Shown here in pieces: positions 1-8,857 of a stretch of 64,000 nt of DNA; within the stretch, counting starts at the first letter, position 1, and every line of letters starts with the position of its first letter. Both the position numbers and the translations under genes were made by a program. The stretch is from CAJWOS01 sp964502005 (GTDB lineage: Bacteria; Myxococcota_A; UBA796; UBA2385), in assembly GCA_964502005.1 (NCBI GenBank), contig CAZCUX010000002.1, positions 310,001 to 374,000 of the forward strand, given 5' to 3'. Below the pieces are notes generated by a model, which searched no databases, was not told where the DNA came from, and worked only from the letters and a program-made list of their open reading frames with translations.

Positions 1-333
1 ACGCCGGCTGATGGCCTTCGCGACATTCTCCGCCAGCACGACCTTTACAAGTACTTCTCGGTTTTTGCATTCTCCGACGAAGTTGGCGCGAGCAAGCCCG
101 CAGCCGCCGGCTTCGTCCGGGTCGCCGAGGCGCTCGGAATCGAAGCGTCAACGATGGTCCACTTTGGTGACCGCCAAGAAACCGACATCGACGGAATTCA
201 GCGTGTCGGTGGTCGCGCGGTCCTATACACCGGCGCCATCGACCGACACGGCGAATCGCACACCGCAGACCTTGTTTGCAACGACTACGCCCACCTGCTC
301 CCCGACCTGCTTCGCCTTGGAGACTTCGCATGA
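1..333 (+). CDS. HAD-superfamily hydrolase, C-terminal part (5' truncated by window edge)
   Basis: Frame 1 is open from the first base to a TGA at 331-333, giving 110 residues of the C-terminal half of a haloacid-dehalogenase-like phosphatase. Motif III is visible as SDEVGASKPAAAGF (the Lys that contacts the phosphoaspartate) and motif IV as GDRQETDIDG (acidic residues that bind Mg2+). The nucleophile DxD motif would lie upstream of the window. HAD enzymes of this subclass hydrolyse small phosphoesters; the substrate cannot be told. The stop overlaps the ATG of the next gene (ATGA at 330-333), so the two are probably translationally coupled. Confidence 0.85.
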   Translation, partial: TPADGLRDILRQHDLYKYFSVFAFSDEVGASKPAAAGFVRVAEALGIEASTMVHFGDRQETDIDGIQRVGGRAVLYTGAIDRHGESHTADLVCNDYAHLLPDLLRLGDFA

Positions 334-1661
334 CCCGCCCACCGGACGCGACAACCCCTCGCGCGGCCGCATGGCACAACGCCATCGCCAGCCGCATGCG
401 TGCAGCATTTCCCGAACACCATAAACGCCCTGGAACCGTTGGACGCGAGTCGGAGTTTCCGATTGTTTGGTCCGATGGCACCTCGGGGGACATCCTCCAC
501 TTGTGGCCGTACCTTGCTGAAAACGGCCCCAAGCTGCAGGAAAAACGCGAGGCGAGCGGCTTGCTGGTAGAACTACGGGGGGACGATGCCCTGTATGTTG
601 CGGAGGTCGGTCGCGGAACGGTGGAAATCGTCGTTGGCCCACACGGAAACCTCCATGAGACCTACGATGTCCACATGCGCGCACGGGACCGACTCCAACG
701 CGCGGTCGAAGCATCGGGACAGCGATTGCTCGGCTATGGAATTCAGCCGCGGACCGCACCTTGCGCTCCCATCATGACACCCAAACAGCGCTATGACGTC
801 ATCCACGATGCGCTTGGCCCCCCGTGGCTCTGGTTTACCGTTACGGCAAGTGACCAAGTCCACCTCGCCGTCGACCGCGCCGATGCTTTGGAAGCATCAC
901 GGGTGTGCCACCTTCTCACGCCCGTGTTGGTCGCAATTTGCGCAAACTCCTCAATCGGCGGCGCCGCGGACCTCGGTGTTGCGAGCGGCCGGGAGGCCCG
1001 CATGGGGGAAATCCACAGTGAGTTTGGCAGACATGGCCTGCCGACGTGGCCCGATGGCACATGGGCAGACCTCGTGGCCCGGTACGCGCGCCAGCTTTGG
1101 TTGGTCCGAACCCGCAATGGCGTCTATAGCAAGGCAAGCGGCTCGTTTGACGACTTTCTCGAAAGCCTGCCATTGCCACAAGATGCTGGGCCCACCGCGA
1201 TGGACGCGGTATTCGAAGACTTCTTGATGCACGAGCATTATATCTGGAATTCGGCGCGGCCGCGAAGCGCCCATGGCACCATCGAAGTCCGCGCAGCCTG
1301 CCAGCAACCACTCTCGGAGTCCATGACCGCCGCCGCGATGGGCATTGCGATGGCTTCCGGCGCACGCAGCATCGGGCAGTGGCTCGACGCGGAGCTTGGC
1401 CCCGACGCGTGGCAAAAAATGAAGCGCTGGCACCACGCGGTCGTACGCGACGGGCTCGCCGCCCCCGCACCTCTACCGGACCTCATTCCGCGCGCATTAG
1501 AACACATGGAAGCCGCGCTCAAACAACGTGGCGCTGGGGAAGAGGTCTATCTTCGGCCGGCTTGGGAGCGGGTGCAGGCAGGCCAAAACCCCGCCGACCG
1601 CGCGAGGGCAGCGTTCCGGGCGGGCGGGGTTTCGGCACTGGTAGATCACGCAGCGTCCTGA
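330..1661 (+). CDS. Glutamate-cysteine ligase family 2 (GCS2) protein
   Basis: The 443-residue product has the layout of the GCS2/EgtA-like carboxylate-amine ligases. An early GRESEFPIV stretch corresponds to the Glu-containing ATP/metal-binding strand, and there is a central GLGV/TASDQVHLAV-type region and a C-terminal helical segment. Family members join glutamate to cysteine with ATP (glutathione or ergothioneine precursors) or form related amide bonds. The ATG at 330 overlaps the HAD stop; an in-frame upstream CTG at 276 lies inside the HAD gene and was not used. No glutathione synthetase or egtB-D genes are adjacent, so the pathway is open. The family assignment is firmer than the substrate. 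Confidence 0.8.
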   Translation: MTRPPDATTPRAAAWHNAIASRMRAAFPEHHKRPGTVGRESEFPIVWSDGTSGDILHLWPYLAENGPKLQEKREASGLLVELRGDDALYVAEVGRGTVEIVVGPHGNLHETYDVHMRARDRLQRAVEASGQRLLGYGIQPRTAPCAPIMTPKQRYDVIHDALGPPWLWFTVTASDQVHLAVDRADALEASRVCHLLTPVLVAICANSSIGGAADLGVASGREARMGEIHSEFGRHGLPTWPDGTWADLVARYARQLWLVRTRNGVYSKASGSFDDFLESLPLPQDAGPTAMDAVFEDFLMHEHYIWNSARPRSAHGTIEVRAACQQPLSESMTAAAMGIAMASGARSIGQWLDAELGPDAWQKMKRWHHAVVRDGLAAPAPLPDLIPRALEHMEAALKQRGAGEEVYLRPAWERVQAGQNPADRARAAFRAGGVSALVDHAAS

Positions 1662-1761
1662 GGCAGGACTTATTTTGGGATCGGTCACTTTTTGTCCATC
1701 CCTCAACAAGGACCGTGAAAAGTTCTGGTGGATTCCTGAACGACTGGCTACGGGGGAGAGG

Positions 1762-3501
1762 ATGACCACGAACCCCGAATCCCATTCGCTCGTCGACAAC
1801 CGGTGGGCCGGCCGCGCATGGCTGGCCCTGATGGTACTGACACTCCTCACCTTCGTGCGCCTGGGCGGAGTGGAGCTGTCGTGGGACGATGAAGCGCTGG
1901 TCAAGGACAATCAAGTCACGTCCTCCTTGGCCAACATTCCCGACTTTTTCACCCGCGACCTCTGGAGCACCACCCGCCTGTCGTGGCTGAAATCCGGCTA
2001 CTATCGGCCATTGATGCTGGTCAGCCTTGCAGTAGACCGCGCCCTGTATGGCTTGTCGAGCATGGGCGCACACGTCCACAGCCTGTTGTGGCATATGGGC
2101 GCGGTCAGCCTCTTGTTCGTCTTTTTGCTTCGCTTGGTACCCGCATGGAACGCCATCGCCGGCGCAATGCTGTTTGCAATCCATCCCGTGCAAGTCGAAG
2201 TTCTCGCGTTGGTAGCGGCGCGAAACGACGCCATGGCGGCCGTATTCGTTCTGGGCGCATTGTTGTGTCTCTTGCCCATGCACCAACGGTCTCCGTTGCC
2301 TATCGGAGCAGCAGCACTCTTGGCACTTTGTGGCTTGTTGTCCAAAGAGAGCGCTGTCCTCGCTCCGCTCATGCTGCTATCGCTTGATGTCGCCCGTGCT
2401 CCTTCCCTCGCGGCGGCGTTTGCACGCCAAGGGCCGGTGAGAGCAGGCTGGATTCGCTATGCCGCTTTGCTCGGCAGTATCGGCATCTATATCCCATTGC
2501 GCCGTTTGGCCGAAGCAGACTCCGCGATTACACCCACCTGGGATGCGTTCGCTCTGCTCGGAACACACGCGGGGAACGTCATGGGCCTCTATAGCAGCCT
2601 TCTGGTCTGGCCCTGGCCGCTTACCCCCGCGCGGCACCTGCATTACCTGCCGCCGCTAAACGATGTCCTCCTCGGAGCGCTCATTGCAGGCGCTTTGGTG
2701 CTATGGGCCTTGCTGCGCGGCACCCAAACGCGCTTGGCGTGGACAGGCGTGATTTGGGCTATCGTCACATGGCTTCCGTCGCTCGCCGCCACATTGGACA
2801 AAGGCTTGCTTGGCGAGCGCTACCTCTACTTTTCGATTGCGGGTCTCGGCCTGACACTTGCAGCCGCCTTGCCCCAACAGTGGCCACGCAGCGCATTGGT
2901 TGCCTTCGCCTTGCCTGCGTTCTTGGCCATCCAAGCACGCTTGCCCCACTGGAAAGACAGTCGCACGGTCTGGGAGCATGCACACGCTGTCGCGCCTTCC
3001 GCGTTTACCGCGGGTGGGCTTGCGTGGTATGTCCATCGTGACAAAGACTACGACCGCGCTATCCCTTTGTTTCGAATGGCCCTCGAAGGCGAACCACCCT
3101 ATCGCGACGTATGCGATATGATAGTGATGGCGTCCCTTCAGGCCAACCGGTCCCCAGAAGCCATCTCTGTGGGGAAGTGGGCCATCGAAGAGCGAGGCTG
3201 CAATGCGACGGGCCTCATTGGTCACCATTACGCCATTGCCCTCGCAGGCGCCGGTCGATGGGACGAAGCCGCGCGCGTCGCGGCACAGCTTACCGCCCTC
3301 ACCGAGGGCCCTGGTTTCGTGGTGGCACTCGCCGACCGTGCCCGACGCGGGGATATAGAAACCGTACGCCGCGCCGCCGCGCAGCGCCCCACCGACACCG
3401 ACCTCCTTCGAAGGGTCGCCAAGCTCCTGCGTATGGGAGGACAAGCGGCCGCCTCGGAAGCGGTATTACAAGCCGCGCCGCCTCCCTTGTCTACCCCCTA
3501 A
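1762..3501 (+). CDS. Integral-membrane GT-C-type glycosyltransferase-like protein with C-terminal TPRs
   Basis: The 579-residue protein has about ten hydrophobic segments in residues 15-420 followed by a soluble TPR-like tail of about 160 residues. An early WDDEALVKDN motif after the first membrane span and the HPVQVEVLALVAARND stretch resemble the PMT/TMTC-like GT-C enzymes, which use lipid-linked sugars and place acidic residues in the first outside loop. The start is the ATG at 1762, preceded by GGGGAGAGG; a TTG at 1675 in the same frame has no ribosome site. The following gene begins 14 bp downstream, so cotranscription is likely. Acceptor and sugar are unknown. Confidence 0.7.
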   Translation: MTTNPESHSLVDNRWAGRAWLALMVLTLLTFVRLGGVELSWDDEALVKDNQVTSSLANIPDFFTRDLWSTTRLSWLKSGYYRPLMLVSLAVDRALYGLSSMGAHVHSLLWHMGAVSLLFVFLLRLVPAWNAIAGAMLFAIHPVQVEVLALVAARNDAMAAVFVLGALLCLLPMHQRSPLPIGAAALLALCGLLSKESAVLAPLMLLSLDVARAPSLAAAFARQGPVRAGWIRYAALLGSIGIYIPLRRLAEADSAITPTWDAFALLGTHAGNVMGLYSSLLVWPWPLTPARHLHYLPPLNDVLLGALIAGALVLWALLRGTQTRLAWTGVIWAIVTWLPSLAATLDKGLLGERYLYFSIAGLGLTLAAALPQQWPRSALVAFALPAFLAIQARLPHWKDSRTVWEHAHAVAPSAFTAGGLAWYVHRDKDYDRAIPLFRMALEGEPPYRDVCDMIVMASLQANRSPEAISVGKWAIEERGCNATGLIGHHYAIALAGAGRWDEAARVAAQLTALTEGPGFVVALADRARRGDIETVRRAAAQRPTDTDLLRRVAKLLRMGGQAAASEAVLQAAPPPLSTP

Positions 3502-3515
3502 AGCACACTGCCCAA

Positions 3516-6176
3516 ATGGAGCCCGCAATGGGTGAAATCGCCAACGAAGCTGTCGATGTTTGCCGCTTTCTGCAACAAGCAGGACACGGCACCGTCCACC
3601 GCTGCATTCCGTTGCGGGGCGACCTCACCCTGCCCGACGGCCGCACCGCGCCCGCGTGGCTATGCCAGACCCGAATGGGTGTTTGGATTGCCTCCGCAAT
3701 TGAAGAACAAGGCAAACTCATCGACGTTCTTGCGGCGCACCCCGTCGGCTACGAAGAGCGGCTCTTGGGCGACCGTCTCACCGTCGGCCTCCTGCAGTTC
3801 ACTATACCCTATGGGAAAGGCGCAGCTGCCCGCACCGCACTCGCAATGGGACGCCTCCTCCGCGACGCCGCATTTCCTGTGTTCGAGGACGCCGCCCTCC
3901 CGAAAGGGCCGTGGATTGAAGAAATCGTTGCGCTTGAGGCTGTGTGGCTACGGGCACAGCTTTCTCCTGAAGACACACTGTTGGCATGGCTTCACACCAG
4001 CACGCCCGCCAACTTAGAAACCCCACTTCACCAAGGCGCCGCGCCGAGTTGGCGCTTGCTGATTTCCGAACAGCGCGCGGAGTTGGTCGCGGTATCGCGC
4101 GTGGGTGATGTCGCACGAACCGAGCTTCCGCTCTCGTCCTTGGAAGTGGTGGAACAAACCGGACGAAATGAAGTTTGCGCGGGCAACATTCGCTGGAGCA
4201 CCACACTGAGCAACGGCGCACGTTTCTTGGCCATCGCGCGCCTACCTGGCCTTCAAGGCGCGGCGCGTCTTCGCGAAGCCGCACGACTCGTTGCGAGAGG
4301 GGGAAGCAAAGGCGCCGCAGACGAAGCACAACGGCTCCTCACCACCAACACGGACTCCACCGACGCCATCGACGTTCTCCTTCATGCCACCCTCCATGGC
4401 GTGAAGGAAGACGCCCTGCTGGGCGTCGCAAAAGAAGTCGTCGATGCACTCAAAACCACAGACCCCGACAGCCAACGCCTCGTGGATTGGCTCGTCGGCT
4501 GGTCGCCCGATACCACCCTCGCTGTCGCCATTCTCGATGCGATAATCGTCGCGGGTGATGGCCCCGAAACGGCCGCCTGGGGCCTGCCGTACCACCGCGC
4601 GCTTCGCGATCGGCTGACCGCCCAAGAGGATGATGCGTTCGAGCGCGCAGCACTCGACATTGCGCTTGCAGAGCACCTCCTCTATGCAGGGCAACCCGAA
4701 GAGGCCGCGCGCCGGCTCGAAGCACGCCTATCGTCCCTCCCCGACGAAGACCTCGCCTTGGTCCTGCCCCCCGAGCAATCTGACCTCACGTCGGGCGAAG
4801 GAGGACAAGCTGCACACATTCGCGTTCTAGAATTGTTGGTCCGCGCGCGGGGCGAACAAGACACCGCTGACCTCGCCACCGTCGCGCTGCTGGCCCGCCA
4901 CCAACCATTGGTCGCCCATCGCCTCGACGCGCTGATTGCCGCGACCCCACCCGGAAACCTTCGCGAGCGCGCCCGACGCGCCCGTGCGTTGTTGGCACCC
5001 GGCGGGCTTGGCACGCCACCCGTATTCGATGCGCGCCCCTCCCGGCCCCTCCCTGCCGACCTCGTCGAGCTTCTGCAACATCCCGTCGCGCGAAGCGGAG
5101 GCGCACTCGCGCGGGTACAAGCCGCACTTGCAAAGGTAGAGCCGCCCGACGTTGGCGTGCTTCGACGCTATTGCGAGCGGCTCACCACACGCTTGTCGGA
5201 AGCAGCGGTGGCTGCCGTCGCAGATGCATGTGTCATGCTCGGCACGCCGGCCATCCCCACGTTTGTGTCCCAAGGAGAGCACCGCACGGGGTTGCGCTCC
5301 CACGAACGGCCCGAGCCTTTCTTGCTCATCGGTGGAGACCACCTCAACCCAGACTCCGACCTCGCCCTACAACCCGCTGAGCTGCGCTTTCTCATCGGCG
5401 CAGAGGTCGCCCATGTTCGGTTTGGCCACTCCCGCATTACCTCGGACGAAGTATGGGCCGGCGTCTGGGACAAAGGCACCACCGCCCTCACCGCCACCGC
5501 AAGTATTCTTCCCTTCTTGCGCTACCTTCCGGTCGACCTCATCGGCAACGACCGCACCTACCGCGCCGTGCGCACAATCATTCCAGAGCGATGGCTGCGC
5601 ACGATTTACGGCGTGAGCGAAACGGCTACGCTCGCAAAGGCTGTCACCAACGACCTCGGCAAACTCGGCGACGTCGGCGCGGGAGCCTTTGATTTCGCGG
5701 GTTCCGCGGCCAGTCGCGTGCGCCGCCTGACCACCACATCGGAGAGCGCACCTGCCATTGGCGCAGACATTGGCCCCGACGACCGTCGGTTGGTCGCGGC
5801 ACATCGGGTGATGCAGATCACAGCTGACCGCGTTGGCCTCGTACTTTGCGGCGACCTCGGCGCCGCCATTCGCGCAATGTTTTTGGCCCAAGCCCGCTTG
5901 CGCCCGGAGCTCGGAATCGCCGAAAGGGTAGGTCTGACCGAGGCCTTGCGTCGGCGCACACCCACTGACCAGGCCGTGCTTCCAGGCTTTGCCGTCCGCG
6001 TCGCGGCACTGACCGCTTTCTGGCTGTCCGACGACTATGCACGATTGCGCCAAGCGATTGGTGCCATCGACCACCTCGCCCTACCTTCCCGCACCTTTTC
6101 CGCGCCGCCATTGGAGCCAGAGGAAATTCCGGCGACAAGGACCATTCCCCCCCCGCTTCGCGGCGGCGAGGAGTAA
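3516..6176 (+). CDS. Large helical-repeat protein with degenerate M48-like metallopeptidase motif
   Basis: The 886-residue, mostly Ala/Leu-rich protein probably consists of helical repeats. Around residues 625-637 it carries IGAEVAHVRFGH, which lines up with the M48 HExxH helix except that the first zinc His is Ala. A downstream ADRVGLVLCGDLGAAIRAM segment (near residue 770) corresponds to the M48 region that supplies the third ligand. From memory the AEVAH form recurs in related proteins of this type, so it is probably a family trait rather than a recent lesion. No signal peptide is evident. The ATG at 3516 was chosen; a second in-frame ATG at 3528 is equally possible. The role is unknown; proteolysis is doubtful. 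Confidence 0.6.
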   Translation: MEPAMGEIANEAVDVCRFLQQAGHGTVHRCIPLRGDLTLPDGRTAPAWLCQTRMGVWIASAIEEQGKLIDVLAAHPVGYEERLLGDRLTVGLLQFTIPYGKGAAARTALAMGRLLRDAAFPVFEDAALPKGPWIEEIVALEAVWLRAQLSPEDTLLAWLHTSTPANLETPLHQGAAPSWRLLISEQRAELVAVSRVGDVARTELPLSSLEVVEQTGRNEVCAGNIRWSTTLSNGARFLAIARLPGLQGAARLREAARLVARGGSKGAADEAQRLLTTNTDSTDAIDVLLHATLHGVKEDALLGVAKEVVDALKTTDPDSQRLVDWLVGWSPDTTLAVAILDAIIVAGDGPETAAWGLPYHRALRDRLTAQEDDAFERAALDIALAEHLLYAGQPEEAARRLEARLSSLPDEDLALVLPPEQSDLTSGEGGQAAHIRVLELLVRARGEQDTADLATVALLARHQPLVAHRLDALIAATPPGNLRERARRARALLAPGGLGTPPVFDARPSRPLPADLVELLQHPVARSGGALARVQAALAKVEPPDVGVLRRYCERLTTRLSEAAVAAVADACVMLGTPAIPTFVSQGEHRTGLRSHERPEPFLLIGGDHLNPDSDLALQPAELRFLIGAEVAHVRFGHSRITSDEVWAGVWDKGTTALTATASILPFLRYLPVDLIGNDRTYRAVRTIIPERWLRTIYGVSETATLAKAVTNDLGKLGDVGAGAFDFAGSAASRVRRLTTTSESAPAIGADIGPDDRRLVAAHRVMQITADRVGLVLCGDLGAAIRAMFLAQARLRPELGIAERVGLTEALRRRTPTDQAVLPGFAVRVAALTAFWLSDDYARLRQAIGAIDHLALPSRTFSAPPLEPEEIPATRTIPPPLRGGEE

Positions 6177-6242
6177 TCTGCTATCGCCACACTTGCTCCT
6201 CTTGTGGCAAACTCCACTAGTCTCGCTCATGGAGTGCGTGCC

Positions 6243-7205
6243 GTGAACGGTACCTGCCGTCCCTCCTGCGGCCATTCCCTTTGGGGAATGGCACTGTTTC
6301 TCGGGCAGCCCCTTGCGTGCGCACCCGGGGAAGGAGCACCACTTCCTACCGCATCGTTGTTTCCGAATACACAAGTGCTGCAGAGCGACACGGCCGACAC
6401 CGGCGAGGGAGAAGGCGAGAGCGAAGTTGCGGAACCCCCGCCGCTTGCATCCATCGACGCCATTTCGGCTGCTGTCCAAACTATCCTCGTCGACGCCCCT
6501 CCCAATGGCCGCGAACTCATTGCTCTTTTCGTCGACCTCGTCTCCCGCGGCGACCTCGGCGAGGACATGGAATCGTGCCCCGGCATCGACTTGGCCTTCA
6601 CGACACCCACCAGCTCGTGCACCGCATCCACCGGCTGGACCTACTTCGGCTTTGCCCCATACAGCGATGACATCCGCGAAAAAGACGGTCAAACGGTCCA
6701 TTACGTCGGAATCGACCAAGCAAGTTTCACCATTACCGGGCCCGATGGACGCACCTTTTCCGCTGGCGGCGGATTCACCCACATTCAGGAAACAGAATCC
6801 GAATCCCACGCCTGGACACAAGCCATGATGGGCACGTTCCTCTGGTCCGGTGACATCCCTGCGTGGATCCACAATGGAACCCAAGTGGGCTGGCACATGG
6901 CGGGCGAGCGACACGGAAGCCACCACACTTTGCACATCGAAGGACCGGTCGCAGTCGGTGACAACTGGCTTTATATCGAAGCCATCGACTGGGACAATAC
7001 CGTTTGCGATGGCATCCCTACCGCCGCGATTCGCGTCCGCGACGATGTCGGTCGCTGGTACCGGTGGACATCCGGTCAAGAATGCGACCCCTGCGGCGAA
7101 GTCGTAGAAATGGACTCCGAAACGTCCCTGGGCGAAATGTGCATCGACCTCGCGGCTGCACTCGCTACCTTAGACTCCAAAAACGACTTTCCGGAAACGC
7201 CATGA
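6243..7205 (+). CDS. Probable secreted or lipid-anchored protein of unknown function
   Basis: The 320-residue product starts at a GTG at 6243 with GGAG 8 bp upstream. It has a hydrophobic N-terminus ending in PLAC near residue 28, an imperfect lipobox, then a low-complexity Asp/Glu/Gly/Thr linker typical of surface lipoproteins. The mature part is rich in aromatic residues and cysteines. No family was recognised. Its stop overlaps the start of the heme-motif lipoprotein gene (ATGA at 7202-7205), which places it in one operon with that gene and the DUF1501 gene, so it probably works with them in the periplasm or outer membrane. Confidence 0.65.
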   Translation: MNGTCRPSCGHSLWGMALFLGQPLACAPGEGAPLPTASLFPNTQVLQSDTADTGEGEGESEVAEPPPLASIDAISAAVQTILVDAPPNGRELIALFVDLVSRGDLGEDMESCPGIDLAFTTPTSSCTASTGWTYFGFAPYSDDIREKDGQTVHYVGIDQASFTITGPDGRTFSAGGGFTHIQETESESHAWTQAMMGTFLWSGDIPAWIHNGTQVGWHMAGERHGSHHTLHIEGPVAVGDNWLYIEAIDWDNTVCDGIPTAAIRVRDDVGRWYRWTSGQECDPCGEVVEMDSETSLGEMCIDLAAALATLDSKNDFPETP

Positions 7206-8851
7206 CCACCACTGCGCGATGGTGGGTTTGCGCGCTCGTGTTTGGCTGCGGAGCCGACGAATACGCTTCGCTGAAGCCCATTCCTGGTCCGTCCTCCGAG
7301 GATTCTGGCGGCCCCCTCTACGGCTTGGAGGAGCGTCCCGCGCTCAGCTCCCCCACTCGCTTCTTCCGTCGCGCGGCGCTCGACTGGACGGGCCACCTGC
7401 CGTCCCCCGCGGCGATTGCACGTATCGAGGCAGACCCCACGACCCTCGACGACGAGCTGAAGCTGCTGCTCGACGACCCCCAGCTGCCCAACCGAATGGT
7501 GCACGTCCTCGACGAAACCTGGCACCTGCGCATCGAAGGAATGCCCGTCGGGCCATCGGATTACGGTTGGGACGAGACCTTGCGCTACACCTTGGCACGG
7601 CAAATGGCCGAAGAGCCACTCCGGCAAATGGCGCACATCATCGCCACCGACCAATCCTGGGACGCCGTCGTTACGAGCGCAACGACCCAAGCAACCCCAC
7701 TCCTCGCCGATCTTTGGCCCCTTACCCTCGACGACCCCAGCGGAACGGACTGGTCCACCGCAACGTGGTCGGACCACCGACCCGCCGCCGGGGTGTTGTC
7801 CTCCAACGGACTCTGGTGGCGCTACAACACAACTGCGTTCAACTACAACCGCACGCGCGCGGCCGCCGTCGCCCGCCTACTGGTATGCGACGACTATCTG
7901 GACCTATTTGTCGAGTTTGTGAGCCCGAGCCTCACCGATGTTGAGGGTACGGAAACGGCCATCCGAACCAACGAAGGATGCAAGGTCTGCCACGACACCC
8001 TTGACCCTCTGGCCGCTACATTTTTTGGCTTTTGGGCCTACGACCTCTACGACCCACTGGAGTTGTCGCGCTACCACCCTGAGCGCGAGCCACTCGGCCC
8101 CGAGTACCTCGACGTCCAGCCCCAATGGTTCGGGCAACCTGTCGCGAATCTCGCCGAGCTGGGTCCCATCATCGCCCGCGACCCGCGATTTCCGTTGTGC
8201 GCCGTCGAGACATTCGCCAAGTCGATGTGGCGCCGCCCTGTCGAGAGCGAAGACTTTACCCAAATCGCAAAGCTCAGTCACGCCTTCGAGGGCAGCGGCC
8301 GACGCATCCAGCCCTTGTTGCTCAACCTCAGCCGCACCGAAGAGTATGTTGGCGACCTCGGCGCAAACCCGCTACCCGACGCACTTCCCCACTTGCTCTC
8401 TCCTGACCAGCTCGCCGCCATCCTGGATGAAACCGTCGGATTTACCTGGACCCACGCCGGCGAGGAACAGCTTGACAGTGACGTTACCGGCCTGCGCGTA
8501 GCGCTGGGCGGCGTCGATGGCGAAGAGGTGACCGCAGCCAAGCAGCAGGCCGACGCCAACCTGGTGCTTGCGTGGCGCGCCGCCGCCGAAGCAGCCGCCC
8601 AAAACGCACTGCCAGCGCTCGAAGCCGGCACTTGTCCGCTATTGCCCGGCGTTCGCCTCACGACGACGCCCGACGACCCCGCATTCGCGCCTGCCCTCTC
8701 CTTCGCTTGGCAGTGGTTGATGGCCACACCCCTCCCCGAAGATGCGCAGAATGGCCTTACCGCCGTTTGGTACGCTGGCAGCACGCCCGAAGAAGCGTGG
8801 GCCGGTGTACTTTCTGCCTTGTTCCTCGACCCCTCCTTCGTGACGTATTGA
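7202..8851 (+). CDS. Lipoprotein with CxxCH heme-binding motif (DUF1588/DUF1592-like)
   Basis: The 549-residue protein begins with a short signal ending LVFGC, a plausible lipobox. Near residue 260 it has GCKVCHDTLDPLA, which matches the single CxxCH heme-attachment box of the DUF1588/DUF1592/DUF1549 group of planctomycete and myxobacterial proteins. In those groups the gene is nearly always followed by a DUF1501 or DUF1552 gene, exactly as here (6 bp downstream). Direct evidence is the motif, the lipoprotein signal and the gene order; a role in periplasmic electron transfer or polymer breakdown is inferred. The start overlaps the preceding stop. Confidence 0.65.
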   Translation: MTTTARWWVCALVFGCGADEYASLKPIPGPSSEDSGGPLYGLEERPALSSPTRFFRRAALDWTGHLPSPAAIARIEADPTTLDDELKLLLDDPQLPNRMVHVLDETWHLRIEGMPVGPSDYGWDETLRYTLARQMAEEPLRQMAHIIATDQSWDAVVTSATTQATPLLADLWPLTLDDPSGTDWSTATWSDHRPAAGVLSSNGLWWRYNTTAFNYNRTRAAAVARLLVCDDYLDLFVEFVSPSLTDVEGTETAIRTNEGCKVCHDTLDPLAATFFGFWAYDLYDPLELSRYHPEREPLGPEYLDVQPQWFGQPVANLAELGPIIARDPRFPLCAVETFAKSMWRRPVESEDFTQIAKLSHAFEGSGRRIQPLLLNLSRTEEYVGDLGANPLPDALPHLLSPDQLAAILDETVGFTWTHAGEEQLDSDVTGLRVALGGVDGEEVTAAKQQADANLVLAWRAAAEAAAQNALPALEAGTCPLLPGVRLTTTPDDPAFAPALSFAWQWLMATPLPEDAQNGLTAVWYAGSTPEEAWAGVLSALFLDPSFVTY

Positions 8852-8857
8852 GGCACC

